From contig CM070594.1 in the NCBI GenBank assembly GCA_036346395.1, positions 58,575,519 to 58,639,518 of the forward strand: a stretch of DNA of 64,000 nt. Reading direction: 5' to 3'. The stretch comes from Hsuehochloa calcarea (lineage: Eukaryota; Streptophyta; Magnoliopsida; Poales; Poaceae). The notes beneath the pieces were generated by a model that was given only the letters and a program-made list of their open reading frames with translations, was not told where the DNA came from and did no database searches. A program made the position numbers and the translations under genes. Positions 11,166-23,297 of this stretch are shown piece after piece (the stretch's first letter is position 1; the number at the start of each line of letters is the position of its first letter).

Positions 11166-13189
11166 TACCGTTGGAAATGCATTCCATCGGTATAGTGTGG
11201 GCTAGCAGCTCCCTATTTCAATAGTCTAAAATGATATCAAAACAATTAGACATAATTATCTCAGTACATCGCAAAATGTAAAAGTTTGAAAATATCATCT
11301 AATGTTAGGATGATACGTGAGGTCCGGGACCACAGTGATTTATTGGATGATATTTTTCAACTTGTTGATATTTGTGATGGTGTTGAGAGCAGTTTCGCCG
11401 AAATAAATATATCATTTGGCTAAATCCGGTGCCAATAGATTATAGTATTAAAAGATCAACTAAGATTGGCATCAAGGGTTTTGATTTCCTCTTTTCCCGT
11501 TGTTAATTACGGAGTACATGCTTAATGTATGCTATATTTGTAAAGAGAAAGACATGTGTCACAATCATGTACACTTGATGATTTTTCTAGCCATGAACGT
11601 AGCCAGTGCTTGTTAGCTTGTTTAGTGTAGTTAAGCATCGATGGGCCATTTGTACTTGAACACATCACAGCTTGGTATATTTATGCTCAGAAGATACAAG
11701 GCAAAAACTTGGGACTTGCGTGATCCGCAATTGCACAAAGTGGTCATCAGCGGAGATGCGACCGATCTTGCTGGCTCAGCGCGAAAAGCTTTGGCGTGGA
11801 GGTTACTGTTGCTGACATGGCAACGCTACTCTTCCATACCGCACGAACCCTACGGTTTTGTGGCAATCACCAAAATACTCTTTAAAGGGTTGTACCCATT
11901 AGTCCATACATAAAGCTTCATTACGTAAAGAGATTGATGATATGAATAGAAGAGCTCTATACCTGTACTCTGTGTCTCTCTTTAGTATGTTCATTGTGCG
12001 ATTGGATTGATCGTCTTCCGACTACGATATCAATTATTTAACACGTTATGAGCACATTGTTCTTCCTGCCAATCGGTATGTCATTTAGGATTTCTTCTTT
12101 TCCAATCCCTAGTTTGCTATTAGATTAATCTGATAGATTACTTTGTGAGCCCGAGATTTGATCAGTTAATTCCTAATTAGGGTTTAACGATTGATTATCG
12201 TTCATCGCACTTATGACATTCAGATTTTTAACGAGAGCCGTGGTGGCTGGCACGGTGCTGCCCACTCACTGTCATCACCGCATTCCCTGCGGTGGCGAGG
12301 TGAGATCCCATCGGACATCCACGACGCCAGAGACCTCGCTCGGCTTGAGTCGTAGCGTCGTCGTCGCATGTGCTGACGCCGATGCGAGCGCTAGATGCGC
12401 CATGGACACCGTCGTCATGATCTCCAGATGAGCCATCATCGCACGCCACCCAATGGCCAAGCCGCCGCGAGCGCCCGACGCCGTGCGGCCGCGCCACGCC
12501 GCCTAATTAAGACCGTGCGCTGCATGAGGTCACGGTTTGGGTGTGCGGTAGGTCCCCTTCCCACTGTGTTTTTGCTGCCATTTTTTCTATTTTATGTTTT
12601 GAGGACTATTTCAACTATTTTGCTTAAAAAATATGCTAAATAAGTACAAAAACTCAACACAACACTCTGTGACACTGGGCGCGTCTTCTGCATGCAGCTG
12701 CATGGAAGAGCATCGGAGTATATATGGCCCATCTTGCTGAGAAAAGTAAGCGTATAGCGGATGCCTAAGGGACTGCTTGGATGCATGTCATCTCTTGCCA
12801 TAATGTTTTTACTAAGGTGTGGTTTGCTTTTATTTTTTGTAGCTCTCAGATTGGTGGCCACAAATTAGGCATGTTTCGACAACGCAATGTGTCTATGACA
12901 AGTGAGGGGTGCTAGGACATTGTGGCATATCACAGTTCTGGCAGCAAACGAAACAGTTGCCACAAGTGACAAACTCAAGTGTGATGAAATGTGGTACCAA
13001 CCCACACCTCTACTTCTCTCCATTTGCAAAATAATATGGATTTCACAAGAACCGCCGTGGACAAAAAGAGTATTTCACACCTCGCTAGCTAGAATGTTTT
13101 CGGTTGCGGCTCATCCTTTGCGCATACAAAAGCAATTACTAGAGTATAGCTCGCTACTCGTTGCTTAACGTACACTCAGTGAGGCAGAC
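11166..13189. other. Intergenic / unassigned, possible copia leader remnant
   Basis: No gene supported. At 12037-12054 the sequence TAACACGTTATGAGCACA resembles the segment following the 5' LTR of some plant copia elements, but no LTR pair was found. Open frames at 11641-11913 (90 codons), 12213-12431 and 12902-13168 have no recognised motif, and their GC content and codon pattern do not suggest genes. Confidence 0.3.
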
Positions 13190-13789
13190 TGAAGATCTAA
13201 ACCCGTTATTACAAGTTAATGGAGTATTTTAGTGATTAATGATAAATCTATTTGTGAGACTAACATTTCTATTATTATATCTAGTGTGTGGCCTCATTTG
13301 GATATAAAGGTGAAATTCAACGAGGTATGTATTCAACATCATATTTCTTATATATTGTTGTATTCCTCGGACCTAAAATATAGGTTGAACTCAACCATAA
13401 GTTTAACTTGAATATATGCATATGTTTTTATTTACACATTCGTGTATGCACATATTTAGGGGGAGTTCACTCTATATTTTGTGGTTTCATTAGTATTGAT
13501 CCATATTCTGTTCTCCACATATATTTGGGATCTCTACTTTGAAACATATCCTTGAGTATATGTAAAACTTGTGTAGCTCGTATATACTCATTTATTCTCT
13601 CATTTATCTACATTCAATTTATGTGCAATTGAAATGGTTATCATCTATTACCAAAAAAGGAAAAGATTGAAGTATCTTCTCCCACCATTATGAGTTAATG
13701 GTATGGTGTGGTGATTAATGATAATCATATTGTGGAACTAACATTTTCCATGAGTTGGATGAATAGGTTATGTTCCAAGGTGATGAAGA

Positions 13790-14110
13790 CTTAGGATGAC
13801 GTCATGAGTTGATCGTCATCAAGTCAAGATTTAAGAAGAAAATGCATCATGTGTTGATGCATATCAATATCTTGAAGAGGAGAAGATCATGAGTTGATCA
13901 TCAAGTCAAGAGAAGACCCATCATGCGTTGATAGAGGTCAAGTGAAAGATGCATCATGTATTGATGCATACCAAGACTCGGGATGAAGGATGTCGTCATA
14001 TGTTGATAAGCATCAAGTCAAGATCCTGAAGAAAAAAGAGATCATCATGTGTTGATGATTATCAAAGTCAATGACCCGGACTTGAAGTAAAGATATGCGT
14101 CATCAAGCTT
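13790..14110 (+). promoter_or_regulatory. Dyad field 1 in the solo LTR (ATCATG-GTTGAT)
   Basis: Repeated ATCATG(A/T)GTTGAT(C/G)-type dyads, each followed by ATCAAGTCAAG or a close variant. The same field occurs at the same relative place in the two other Sirevirus-type LTRs (45830-46200 inverted, 51835-52120). Function is unknown. Confidence 0.6.
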
Positions 14111-14689
14111 CAAGAAGATGCAAGGCAAAGGTATGACTAACTAGGGCTAAGGATGTGTTCCTAGTCTTTTACCAGTCTTGGTGTTTGGTTGGAAGACCGA
14201 ATTGCTGGTATAGGTTGTCGTGCTATTAAGAGGGGTCTTGACTAGTAGCATGAGTTAGTCATGTGTTGATAGCTCATTGTGTTTGCTCTAGCTCACCTAT
14301 GCATAGTGATATTATTTACAAATGTGTTTTGCAAATGGTCGAAGCTCATGCATAAACTCTTTTGTAGCATAAGACTATAATTTGCAAATGGTTGAAGTCT
14401 ATGCACCTTTACCTTGTGGCATGATGTTGTTATTTGTGAGTGTGTTTTGCAAATAGTTGATTCTCATACATGATTATTGTAGCATGTGACTTTAGTTTGC
14501 AAATGTGCTTTGCAAATTGTTTAAGTCTATGTACCTTATTCCTTGTGGTGTTAATGTTAAAAGTTGGCAAATGTGTTTTGTAACTTGTTGAGAATCTCAC
14601 CTATAACCCTTGTTTGAATTGCACTCAAATTGGCAAATATGTTTTGCCAATTGAGTTAAGCAAAGTGCAAAGTCTTTCTGTGGTCTGGC

Positions 14690-15080
14690 GGTCTGGCCGC
14701 CAGTGTCGACCGGTCTGACCGGTGTTGTATCGGTCGGACCGCCATGTGTTGGGTAGTCAGACCGATTGATTCTTGAGCTGAATCTTCGTGTGGTAGTACC
14801 GCCGTTAAAGAAACGGTATTACTGGAGAGCGGAAGTACCAGAGTCTTTAGCGGTACATTTTTTTTTTCCAAAGGAGACACTTTTTGGAATGCTGTTTCAT
14901 TTCCTTGATCAGTCGGACCGCCTCCCCTTTGGCGATCGGACCGGAACGAAGCGGTCGGACCGGCCATTAGTTGGCGGTCCGACTGGCCATTAGTTGACGG
15001 TCCGACCGGCAATGAGTCTAACGGCTAGTTTTATAGCCATTGGCTCTTGAGCGGTCTAACCGGCCATTAGTTAGAGGTCA
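14690..15080 (+). promoter_or_regulatory. Dyad field 3 in the solo LTR (CGG-TC.GA-CCG core, with a TA.TA patch)
   Basis: Exact 11-mers CGGTCTGACCG (14711-14721), CGGTCGGACCG (14731-14741, 14952-14962) and CGGTCCGACCG (14998-15008), plus several one-off versions. A short patch at about 14794-14860 instead carries the TA.TA type (GGTAGTACCGCCG, CGGTATTACTG). The field ends about 60 bases before the U3 TATA-like box, a promoter-proximal position. Confidence 0.7.
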
Positions 15081-15976
15081 GACCGGCCTATCTCTGATTC
15101 AAAGTAATCTTTCCTTCAACAGCGCTTTTGTGTTTATGATATAAATACCCATCTTGGCTGATTGGAAGAAGAGGTTGCTGGCATTGCAAAGGTTGCTAGT
15201 GTTGTTAGACATTCTTTTGAGTAAAGAGCAAGTCTCTCATCTCTTATATTCATATGTTACAATTAGTGAGTTTGGAGAGCAAACTCTAAGTGCATGTGTT
15301 GCCTTAGGTATTGGATTATTTATCCATTTGAGTTTAGACACTTGATTAGTTCAAGTGAGAGTTGAGATTTGTTATTCTTGGTGTTTGCTGACACCCAGAC
15401 AGCGTGGAGGCGTCGTGGACCGGTGATATTCTCAAGAAGTTTGTGAGAAGGTCTGGCGTGCTTGTGAGTGGTTTGGTGCTCACCATTTTCCGGAGTGGAG
15501 GAAGAGTAACCCCAAGTGGTTCGAGGTGTTGGTTTGTGTTGGAACGAGTCCAAGTGGCTGGACTTACCTCGGAGGTGTTGGTTTAATTTGTGGAGCCGAT
15601 CCAATTCGTTTAGACTTACCTCAACGTGGACTAGGGGAGACCGACAAGTCTCCGAACACCACAGTAAAACACCATTGTGTCTATTGTGGTTTGTTCTTGT
15701 GCTTTACTTTGAGCAATATACATTATTTGCTTTAATTGCTTATATATCTTTGTATGATTGCTCTTATTCAATTGTATTCATATTGTTAGTGCACTTAGTC
15801 AAGCCTAGTTGTTTTAGGTTTGAATTGTGAAAAACCAAAGTGTTATTAGCTTTCGCATTATAAATTAGTTTTACCCAAAGAGTTTTTTAAAATCGCCTAT
15901 TCACCCCCTCTAGTCGGCCCCCTCGATCTTACATGTGCGCAGGCGGCCAGAGGCCGAAGGGTACCGCGTGTGGGCG

Positions 15977-15978
<2 letters not shown>

Positions 15979-16051
<73 letters not shown>
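15979..16051. repeat. (TA)n microsatellite, about 36 units
   Basis: Uninterrupted alternating TA for ~72 bases. Open reading frames here translate to Tyr-Ile runs and are not genes. Confidence 0.97.
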
Positions 16052-16053
<2 letters not shown>

Positions 16054-17880
16054 TATGTCCATGCAATCTACAATCTTTTGTGCAATCGACATCTGCTTTT
16101 TCATGCATCCTACCGATCGGCTTGGCCGGCAACTTTAAATCGACTCGCGGTAGATTAGAGTGGGTTTGCACCGTAGAAAAATTATTTAGAAAGTTAAATT
16201 TGTGGAATTGAAAGCGATTTAGAAAATACGATTCAATCTACGAGTATTGCTTCGACGATTACCTTCTTAATCCGTGTTGGCCGGAGAGTGTAGTCGTACT
16301 GATAACGTATTGAGAAACCGTCGCAGGCGAGACTAGTTGGATCGGAAATTTGTAGGAGAATCACACATAATAATACAAAAATAATAGATTGAATACAGAT
16401 ATATGAAGAGATTTCTTTCTCTTTATTCATCTTTTCTAAAAATATATAAAATAATTGAAGATCCCCTCGTATATAATATAGTTATGGATGAAAAACCCAT
16501 TATGAACCAAACCTACGAGCCTCAGCTCTCGGATTTCCTAACAACCTCTGTGGCTCTACGTGAGTACGCTAACGCGTGCATTTTTTTGTACGTACGTGTG
16601 CGCATGAGTAAACGTAGGGCTTGGGCCTGTGTGGGGCCGCCGCACGTGAGAGTCAGATAGGGAACGGGACGGGGCAATTATTAGCGTACGCATGTAACCG
16701 TGGGGCTCCCCGTTGCACTTTGAATGCGATGATGGCGAGGCCAAGTGGGGTGCTTCGGCTTGTGGATTGGTGAGTGAAATCCGTGTGGTGCTGCTACTCC
16801 GTTTGACCGTGTGCGTCCGTCCCTGCGCCACCAGCCCCCGTGACTCTTTAAGCAGCGCGACCCTCTCGCCCGATTGCGGAACGTGACAACGGGGCACATC
16901 ACATGCACAATTGTGCTTGCTGGGCCGCACTGTGCTATAGTCCGAAGAGTTTATTGACGAGGCCCCGCAAGTCCATTACATATACCTTACGTCGTCGGCT
17001 GCACTTTGCTGGCTAGCTATTCCATGGCCAGTTGGTTACAACTAGTGTTCCTTGCTCCTATGCTGAAGTAGAATGCGGCCCATCTATGTGACTCTGGCGC
17101 GCGGTTTAGGGTGCGATGGGACCAGATACAGACGGATATGCCTAGTTCTTTATCCTAATTTTTTTTTCTATTGGAGTCAAGTCGGATATGAATAATACCG
17201 GATATTCATTTCTCCAGCTTGTATTCGCTTCGCAAGTTCTTGGTTGGTCAGTCGGACGAAAATTATTCGCTCATTTTGCACCACTACACATAACATTGGA
17301 TAATAGGGTGTAATCAGCGCGAACACAAAAATACTAATCGCTAAGATATCGAAAGAAAAACACTTAATATCCCCTTTTATCTCAGATGCATCAACATACC
17401 TATATGTTATCATGTTCTTAAGTGAAATCACAATATACTTTTCTCGTACCACCTGACGTACGAATACATACAAATGGATATTGTTTATCTTGTATGATAT
17501 TCTGTATTTTTTCTTTGGAGTTATAGTCAGGCACATATAATATCCGACATCTACGGATAAATATACAGAAACTATACGCTCCGTTTTGTACTCCTGGCTG
17601 CAATTGACCTGCTTTCCGGCCGGCCGGGAGCCCGGTACAGCATTCTTCGAAAAATTCCCGTCCACGGACGGATTCAAATCCGGCCGGTGGCCGACCCTGT
17701 TGGACGTATTCAGCACTCCTTTCACGAACATCGCACCGCCGTCCACCTGTCCCGTCACGACGAATCCAGCGGCCAATACCGCTACACGTGGTCGAAGGAA
17801 AAAAAAACCCAGAAACCAAGGTAGTCAGAGGAGGCTGGCGACCTTAGTCAGATTGATCGGCGACAAGCCCAGCGCAGATA
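16052..17880. other. Intergenic upstream of the AG-peptide gene
   Basis: No gene supported. A 199-codon open frame on the minus strand (17776-17177) lacks recognisable motifs and has a non-coding-like composition, changing from GC-rich to strongly AT-rich midway. It probably reflects a decayed transposon. The GC-rich stretch 16560-16930 shows no conserved protein in any frame. Confidence 0.4.
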
Positions 17881-17916
17881 GATGTGACGTATGACAGTGG
17901 CACAATTTCTCCCCTC

Positions 17917-17924
17917 TTTATAAA
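17917..17924 (+). promoter_or_regulatory. TATA box of the AG-peptide gene
   Basis: TTTATAAA lies 105 bases before the start codon, in CCCTCTTTATAAACCC. Transcription would be expected about 30 bases downstream, giving a 5' leader of roughly 75 bases. The start codon context GCCACCATGA is strong. Confidence 0.6.
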
Positions 17925-18028
17925 CCCGATCGACGCGAGCATACGGCGCATACCACTGCATCGCATCGACGTATATCCGGTCACCTTACTACATATATAC
18001 CAGAGAAAACACAAGCGGCGGTGCCACC

Positions 18029-18347
18029 ATGAGGCCACAGACTCTCGTGCTCGCCTACTTCTTGGCCGCCGCGCTGCTGCACCCGCTGCTGTGCCAGGGC
18101 GCCGCCGCCTCGCCCGCGTCGATCGCCGGCAAGCTCACCGTGGAGGGTTAGTACTATCTGCTCTACGTATACGCACACAAGTGCGAGGAGCTGGCCACAC
18201 AGTTTGCGTATCACTGTGCCGCGGTTTTACGATCGAGCACGTATTTACGTACGTTTTTGCGTGTGTATTGCAGGAATGGCCGTCGACCAAGGGATCGATC
18301 ACTTGCTCGTACTCGCGGCGGTCTTCGTCATGTGCCTCTTCCGTTGA
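18029..18347 (+). CDS. Arabinogalactan peptide (AG-peptide), GPI-anchored, 2 exons
   Basis: Short secreted cell-surface proteoglycan backbone. Exons are 18029-18146 and 18274-18347, joined by a 127-bp intron (donor GTTAGT, acceptor TTGCAG), giving 63 residues. Residues 1-25 form a hydrophobic signal peptide (MRPQTLVLAYFLAAALL..., then LCQGAAA). A short Ala/Ser/Pro segment (AAASPASIAG) is the expected glycosylation and cleavage region. The C-terminus (MAVDQGIDHLLVLAAVFV...) is a hydrophobic GPI-attachment tail in which VDQGI is the hallmark of plant AG-peptides. The mature peptide has only one Pro, fewer than the usual Ala-Pro/Ser-Pro series, so it may be lightly glycosylated. The exon junction falls just before the VDQG block. 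A copia element lies 178 bases after the stop in the opposite orientation, probably within or next to the 3' untranslated region. Family assignment rests on architecture and the VDQG tail. Confidence 0.78.
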
Positions 18348-18525
18348 TTTTGAGGCGCGCAGTCGAGTTCTTCCCCCCGGATTAATTTCATTAGTTGTGT
18401 ATTCTTTGATGTCTAGCCCAACTTGGTGGAACCAACGATCTTCAGGTGTATTGTTACAATGAAGGCGTTGAAATAATGCTTGTATCATGTTTTCTTTCGC
18501 AAAACAAAAAAAAAATGCTTGTACC

Positions 18526-18981
18526 TGTTAGATCTCTTTTCTTTGTATAGATCTGGTGTTCTTGGTTTGGGTTTGAGAGAAACCGAGAGGGAGGGACGGT
18601 TACCGTCCGAAGTAGATGATGATGAATTGGCCATTGCGGATCGTCCTTGAGATCTGCGCTAGGGCAGCGACGGTCGGTGGAGAGGGGCGATACTCCTCGG
18701 CGATTCGTGTCCCGAGGCGAGGCGAGGCGGAAGTCGATCGCGTCGGTTGAGGAGGCGGTGGATAGTCCGTTCTTTGGTGCGCTCCTCTTAGATCGGATTA
18801 GGGTTTTGTGTGGGTGGGGTTTGCGGCTACGTCCAATCTCGTCGTCCGTGCCACCGGCCCCCACCCTCTCTTTTATAGCGCGAAGGCAACAGGGCCCTGA
18901 CCAAGAATTGGGTGAAACGCCCCGATCGGTAGCGAGGCATTTGGCGTTGGGCCAAATGCCTCTCGAGAGATCATTCTAACA
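18526..18981 (-). repeat. 3' LTR of the copia element
   Basis: TGTTAG...CTAACA, 456 bp. The first ~200 bases match the partner LTR with one difference. The rest differs mostly by short indels at G/C-rich spots, for example GAGGCGGAAG versus GAGGCCGGCGGAAG. Confidence 0.95.
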
Positions 18982-18997
18982 TTCTCCCCCTTGATCT
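18982..18997 (-). other. Polypurine tract of the copia element
   Basis: On the minus strand GATCAAGGGGGAGAAT immediately precedes the 3' LTR start, the normal site for plus-strand DNA priming in LTR retrotransposons. Confidence 0.85.
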
Positions 18998-19171
18998 CAT
19001 TCTATATTTTATCTCTTAATTGCCTTTTGACTTTACTTATTCCATCACAGATTAATGTATAGAACATGTCTCATCGTCACGGTCAATCGCCGATAGATTC
19101 AACAGCTACAATACACCTCCCTGTTATGAAATAGTTACATTAATCTTTTGGGCCATCTTTTAGTCCAGGAT

Positions 19172-20814
19172 TCATAGGCTTTCCCTTAAACCCATGCCGG
19201 CTATATGTTCTCTGAACACGTTGGGTGGTAAGCCTTTAGTAAGCGGATCCGCTAACATCTTTGCGGTACTTATATGCTCAAGACTTATAATTTGATCCCG
19301 AACTTTATCTTTCACAACATAGTACTTTATGTCAATGTGTTTGGCAGCACCACTTGACTTATTGTTGTGGGCATACATTCTTCTTTGGTTCATTATCGCG
19401 ATACAACTTAAGTGGTCTATTGATGTCGTCAACCACTTTTAAACGGGTATGAACTTCTTTAGCCGTTCACGCCCGTAGCCTCATAACATGCTACAAACTC
19501 GGCATACATTGTGGGCGATGTAGTGACGGTTTGCTTTGAGCTTTTCCACGATATAGCTCCTCCGGTGAGAGTGAAGACATATCCGGATGTCGACTTTCTA
19601 TCATCTCCGCAAAATCGAATCAGTATACCCCACTATATGGAGTAAATCGATCTTCGTATGTCATCATGAGGCCTTTTGTTCCTTGCAAATAACGCAAGAC
19701 TTTCTTTATCAATTTTCAATGTTCTATTCGAGATTGCTCTGGAATCGCCAAGTAACCCAGTAACAAAAGCTAAGTCGTATGCGTGTGCACACTTGAGCAT
19801 CTTGTAAGCTTCCGACAATTTGAAGCATATGGAACCGCTTTCATTTGATCGATCTCATCTTGGTTCTGGGGCATTGAAAATCCCCATATCTGTCGCCCTT
19901 GACTATAGGTGCGGTGAAGGACTACATTTATGCATCCCAAATTTCTTTAAGACTTTCTCTATGTATGTCTTTTGTGATAGTCCCAATATCCCTTTGTTTC
20001 TATCCGGTGAATTTCGATCCTAGAACGAACGAAGCTTTACCAAGATCTTTCATATCAAAGTTTGAGGACAAAATTTCTTTGTCTCGATGTGATGACATCA
20101 CTACTAGCCAAGAGGATATCATCCACATATCTGAGATTAGGAAGATAAACTTCCCATCTTTAAACTTTGTATAGACACAGTTGTCCTCTACATTCTCTTT
20201 AAACCCAAATTTTCTTATTGTACTGTCAAACTTCAAGTACCACTGTCTTGAAGCTTGCTTTAACCCGTAAATCGATTTCTTTAGGTGGCATCCCATTCTT
20301 TCATTTTCTTCCATGACAAAACCTTTTGGTTGTGCTATGTAAACATTTTCCTCCAAATCCCCATTAAGAAATGCCGTCTTTACATCCATCTGATGTAACT
20401 CTAAATCATAATGTGCTACTAATGCCATTATGATTCTGAAAGAATCTTTACATGAGACTGGAGAAAATGTCTCATTGTAATCAATCCCTTCTCTTTGTGT
20501 AAATCCTTTTGCCACAAGTCGCGCTTTGTATCTTTCTACATTCCCTTGGGAGTCGAGTTTTGTTTTGTAGACCCATTTGACCCTCTTGTTTTGGCTCCTT
20601 TAGGAATAATTTCCAAGTCCCAGACTTTATTAGCCTTCATGGACCTCATTTCCTCTTCCATAGCTTCAAGCCATTTTGAGGAATTTTCGCTTCTCATGGC
20701 TTCTTCAAATGAGGTGGGGTCATCCTCCATTTGAAATTCCTCTGTATGATAAATCTGATAATCATCAGAAATAGCTGATCTTCTTACTCTTTGAGACCTC
20801 CTCGGGGCCTCCAC
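19172..20814 (-). pseudogene. copia pol: reverse transcriptase and RNase H, frameshifted
   Basis: Minus-strand pol C-terminal half. RT begins near 20700 (SSKWLEAMEEEMRSMKANKVWDL), continues 20515-20140 through YNETFSPV, MDVKTAFLNGDLEENVY and KKSIYGLKQASRQWYLKFD, and reaches the catalytic YVDDILLASSD at about 20129-20097. At DNA level that motif is intact, but it lies one frame away from the preceding block. RNase H ends with KHIDIKYY...LADPLTKGLPP and a stop at 19174-19172. Several single-base shifts break it (near 20135 and 20530, and between 19432 and 19630). Order and motifs are those of Ty1/copia. The element is young, so some shifts may be sequence errors. Confidence 0.88.
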
Positions 20815-22527
20815 ATTTGGTACATCTTACATTTGAGGTCTTTGTTGCTCCCCTCATTTGTGGCAATGGGTTCTATAGGATCCTGAAGAACAGGTTCCTC
20901 ATTTTCATTCATTGTTGCCACAAGAGAAACAATAACAGGTGCTGGCACCACAGTATCTTGTACCGTCGGTCCAGCGACAGCAGGTAGTGAGAAGAGTGGC
21001 TCTTGAATCATCGGAGTGGGCACATATACCCGCTTCTCTTCAAGATCAATCTCTCGAGCTACCATGCTCCCCCTCATCATTTCATCCTCTAAGAAGACAG
21101 CGTGTCTCGTTTCTACAAACTTTGTATATCATGCAGACGGTAGAAGCGAAAACCTTTTGACTTTTCAGGGTAGCCAATGAAATGGCAACTTACTGTTTTG
21201 GGATCTAGCTTCCCAAGGTTTGGGTTAAATACTTTAGCCTCAGCAGGGCTCCCCCACACACGTAAGTGGTTTAGTGAGGGAACTCTTCCTGTCCACAACT
21301 CGTACGGTGTTTTGGGCACCGACTTACTAGGCACTCTATTGAGAATATGAATGGCGGTTTTTAACGCCTCCATCCATAAACTCAATGGGAGTGTGGAGTA
21401 GCTCATCATGCTTCGCACCATATCCATCGAGTGCAGTTGCGTCTTTCACTACTCCATTTCTTTGAGGTTCGCCGGTGTAGAATCTTGGGCTACTATGCCA
21501 TTTTCTGTAAGAACCTCGCAAAAGGTCCGGGAACTTGTCCATATGGGGTATGTCGATCAGTAGTACTCCCCACGATCGGATCGAACTATCTTAATCTTTA
21601 AATCGTGTTGGTTTTCAACTTGACCTTAAATATTTTGAATTTATCCAAGGCTTCATTTCTTTCTTTGATTGGATAAATATATCCATAACGGAGTAGTCAT
21701 CTGTGAATGTTATGAGCGAGTCATAACCATCCACACTTTTCACGGAAAAGGACCACAAATGTCGTGTGAACAATTTGTAGAACTCTGTGCTTCTTTTTGC
21801 GCCTTTCTTAATTTTCTTTACATATTTTCCTTTAATGCATTCTCTGCATTGTTCTAAGTCTGAGAACTCTAATAGAGGAAGAATTTCATTCTTAACTAGT
21901 CTTTCTATTCTCCCCCTCGAAATATGGCCTAAACGACAGTGCCATAATTTCGACGATTCATTATGAGTTCTCTTCGTTTTACATTTACATTCGAGACGAG
22001 GATTGATCACTTTCGCACGCGACGTTCTCATTATCGCATACGACATTCACATCATCACACAATGATAACAAATAAAGCTCATTTTGTAATATGGCAAGAC
22101 CAACACATTCTTTATTAAATATTATTTCGCACTTGTCATTTCCAAAATTACAATCATAACCATCTTTGTCCAAATTGAAAACACTAATCAAATTCCTCTG
22201 TAAAGAGGGAACAAAAAGAACATCTCTAAGTAAAAGATTGGAGCCATTAGCTAACTCTAATGAAAGATCGCCAACGGCTTCAACTTCTGCTTGGACTCCA
22301 TTTGCAACTTTAATGCATCTTTCGTTTCTTTGCGTAGTACGGAATCCCTGTAAGGAATTAGCAACATGAACAGTTGCTCCTGAGTCAATCCACCAAGTGG
22401 ATTTTGAATATTGTACATACAAGCATTCATTTATGAATGTAATAATGTTCTCACCTTTCTTTGCCATTATCATCTTTAAGTAATCGGGCAGTTCTTCTTG
22501 TAGTGTGTCTTCTTCTGATGAAGGCAC
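20815..22527 (-). pseudogene. copia pol: protease and integrase, frameshifted
   Basis: Minus strand. 22527-21985 contains the aspartic protease active site WWIDSGATVHVA (about 22404-22369), followed by the retropepsin body. The GAG-pre-integrase zinc-binding block LWHCRLGHISRGRIERL...CRECIKGK follows at 21960-21835. The integrase core starts with SLITFTDDYS (about 21720-21690), runs through NGVVKDATALDGYGAKHDELL-like remnants, and resumes at 21427-21113 (SLWMEALKTAIHILNRVPSK, then VWGSPAEAKVF). Frames change near 22000, 21610, 21540 and 21430. A partly degraded gag zinc knuckle (HYKKNCP in another frame) sits just before the protease, near 22500. Confidence 0.85.
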
Positions 22528-22539
22528 CGATCTTTGTCT

Positions 22540-23297
22540 CTGACAAATTTATTATGTTGAGGTGATGGACGAGGCTTTTCCCTTGTTCCTTGAGAAGGAG
22601 GTCTTGTGGAAGTTCTTTTTCTTGTTATCCTTCACATAGTTGATAGATCCACCATGTGAGGTTTTAATTCTTTCCTCCTCTTGAACACACATAGCTATGC
22701 ATTTTCTAAGTCCCATTTATCGAGTGCATATTGTAATTGACAACAAAAGTGTCAAACTTTTCTCGCAATGAAGCAAAAATCAAGTGAATAAGGAACTCAT
22801 CCTTGAGTGCCAAATCCATTGGTTTAAGCTTGGATGCCAAGTTGCTCATCCTCAATATGTGTTCTCTTATCCCACCACCAGAATACCTTTCTGTCACAAG
22901 CTGTTTAATAAGCTGTGTTGCATATGTCTTTGAAGAGCGATGGCGACTCTTTATTTTATCAAGGTATTCTCGTGATGGTGTCACGATCTGCGATTGAGCC
23001 CACAATTGCGAGCTCAATCGTGTTCTTTATCACGACCATACATTTCTTGTTGGCTGTGGTCCATTTCTTATGCTCTAGGTCATAAGACATCTGTAAGGGA
23101 GCATGATCTCTCTGTCTTTTCTGCCAAGCAGTATCATCCTCATTTTGACCCCTCACTGGTGCCGTAGGCTCAATGGGTCGTGCTGTAGTGAGGACCCAGT
23201 CCACCTCAGCTAAGATAAACGCTAAGTCTATCTTTTTCTTCCACTCTCCATAATTATCTCCTTTGAGAGTGGGTATTTCTCTGATACAACCCATCAA
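22540..23297 (-). pseudogene. copia gag, frameshifted
   Basis: Minus strand, ATG-initiated at 23297 (MMGCIREIPTLKGDNYGEWK), the usual copia gag start in which the Asn-Tyr-x-x-Trp block marks the UBN2-type gag fold. It shifts frame near 22975 and continues as EYLDKIKSRHRSSKTYATQL to VNYNMHSINGTW (about 22707). Another shift near 22705 leads to the basic stretch ending at about 22540. Gag forms the virus-like particle that packages element RNA. Confidence 0.8.

Larger units (their letters stand above)
13190..15932 (+). mobile_element. Solo Sirevirus-type (Ty1/copia) LTR, ~2.74 kb
   Basis: This segment aligns along its length with the 5' LTR at 51155-53836 and, inverted, with the 3' LTR at 44029-46780. 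Shared parts include the start (GATCTAGACCCG-like, then ATTA-AGTTAATGG), the block TCATTTGGATATAAAGGTGAAA, three dyad-repeat fields, and the terminal CACCCCCTCTAGTCGG...CTCGATCTTACA. A TATA-like GATATAAATACCC lies at about 15138-15150, with U3 to its left. Neither a primer-binding site nor internal sequence follows, so it is solo or truncated. The start is inexact and no TSD was found. It ends 47 bp before a TA microsatellite. Confidence 0.8.

Noticed and set aside
11641..11913. 90-codon ORF
   Set aside because: No recognised motif, promoter or splice context; listed only as unassigned sequence.
15910..16211. Long Tyr-Ile open frames on both strands
   Set aside because: They are the (TA)n microsatellite read in several frames.
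17177..17776. 199-codon minus-strand ORF
   Set aside because: No family motif, an abrupt change from GC-rich to AT-rich within it, and no splice or promoter context; probably chance or a decayed transposon.
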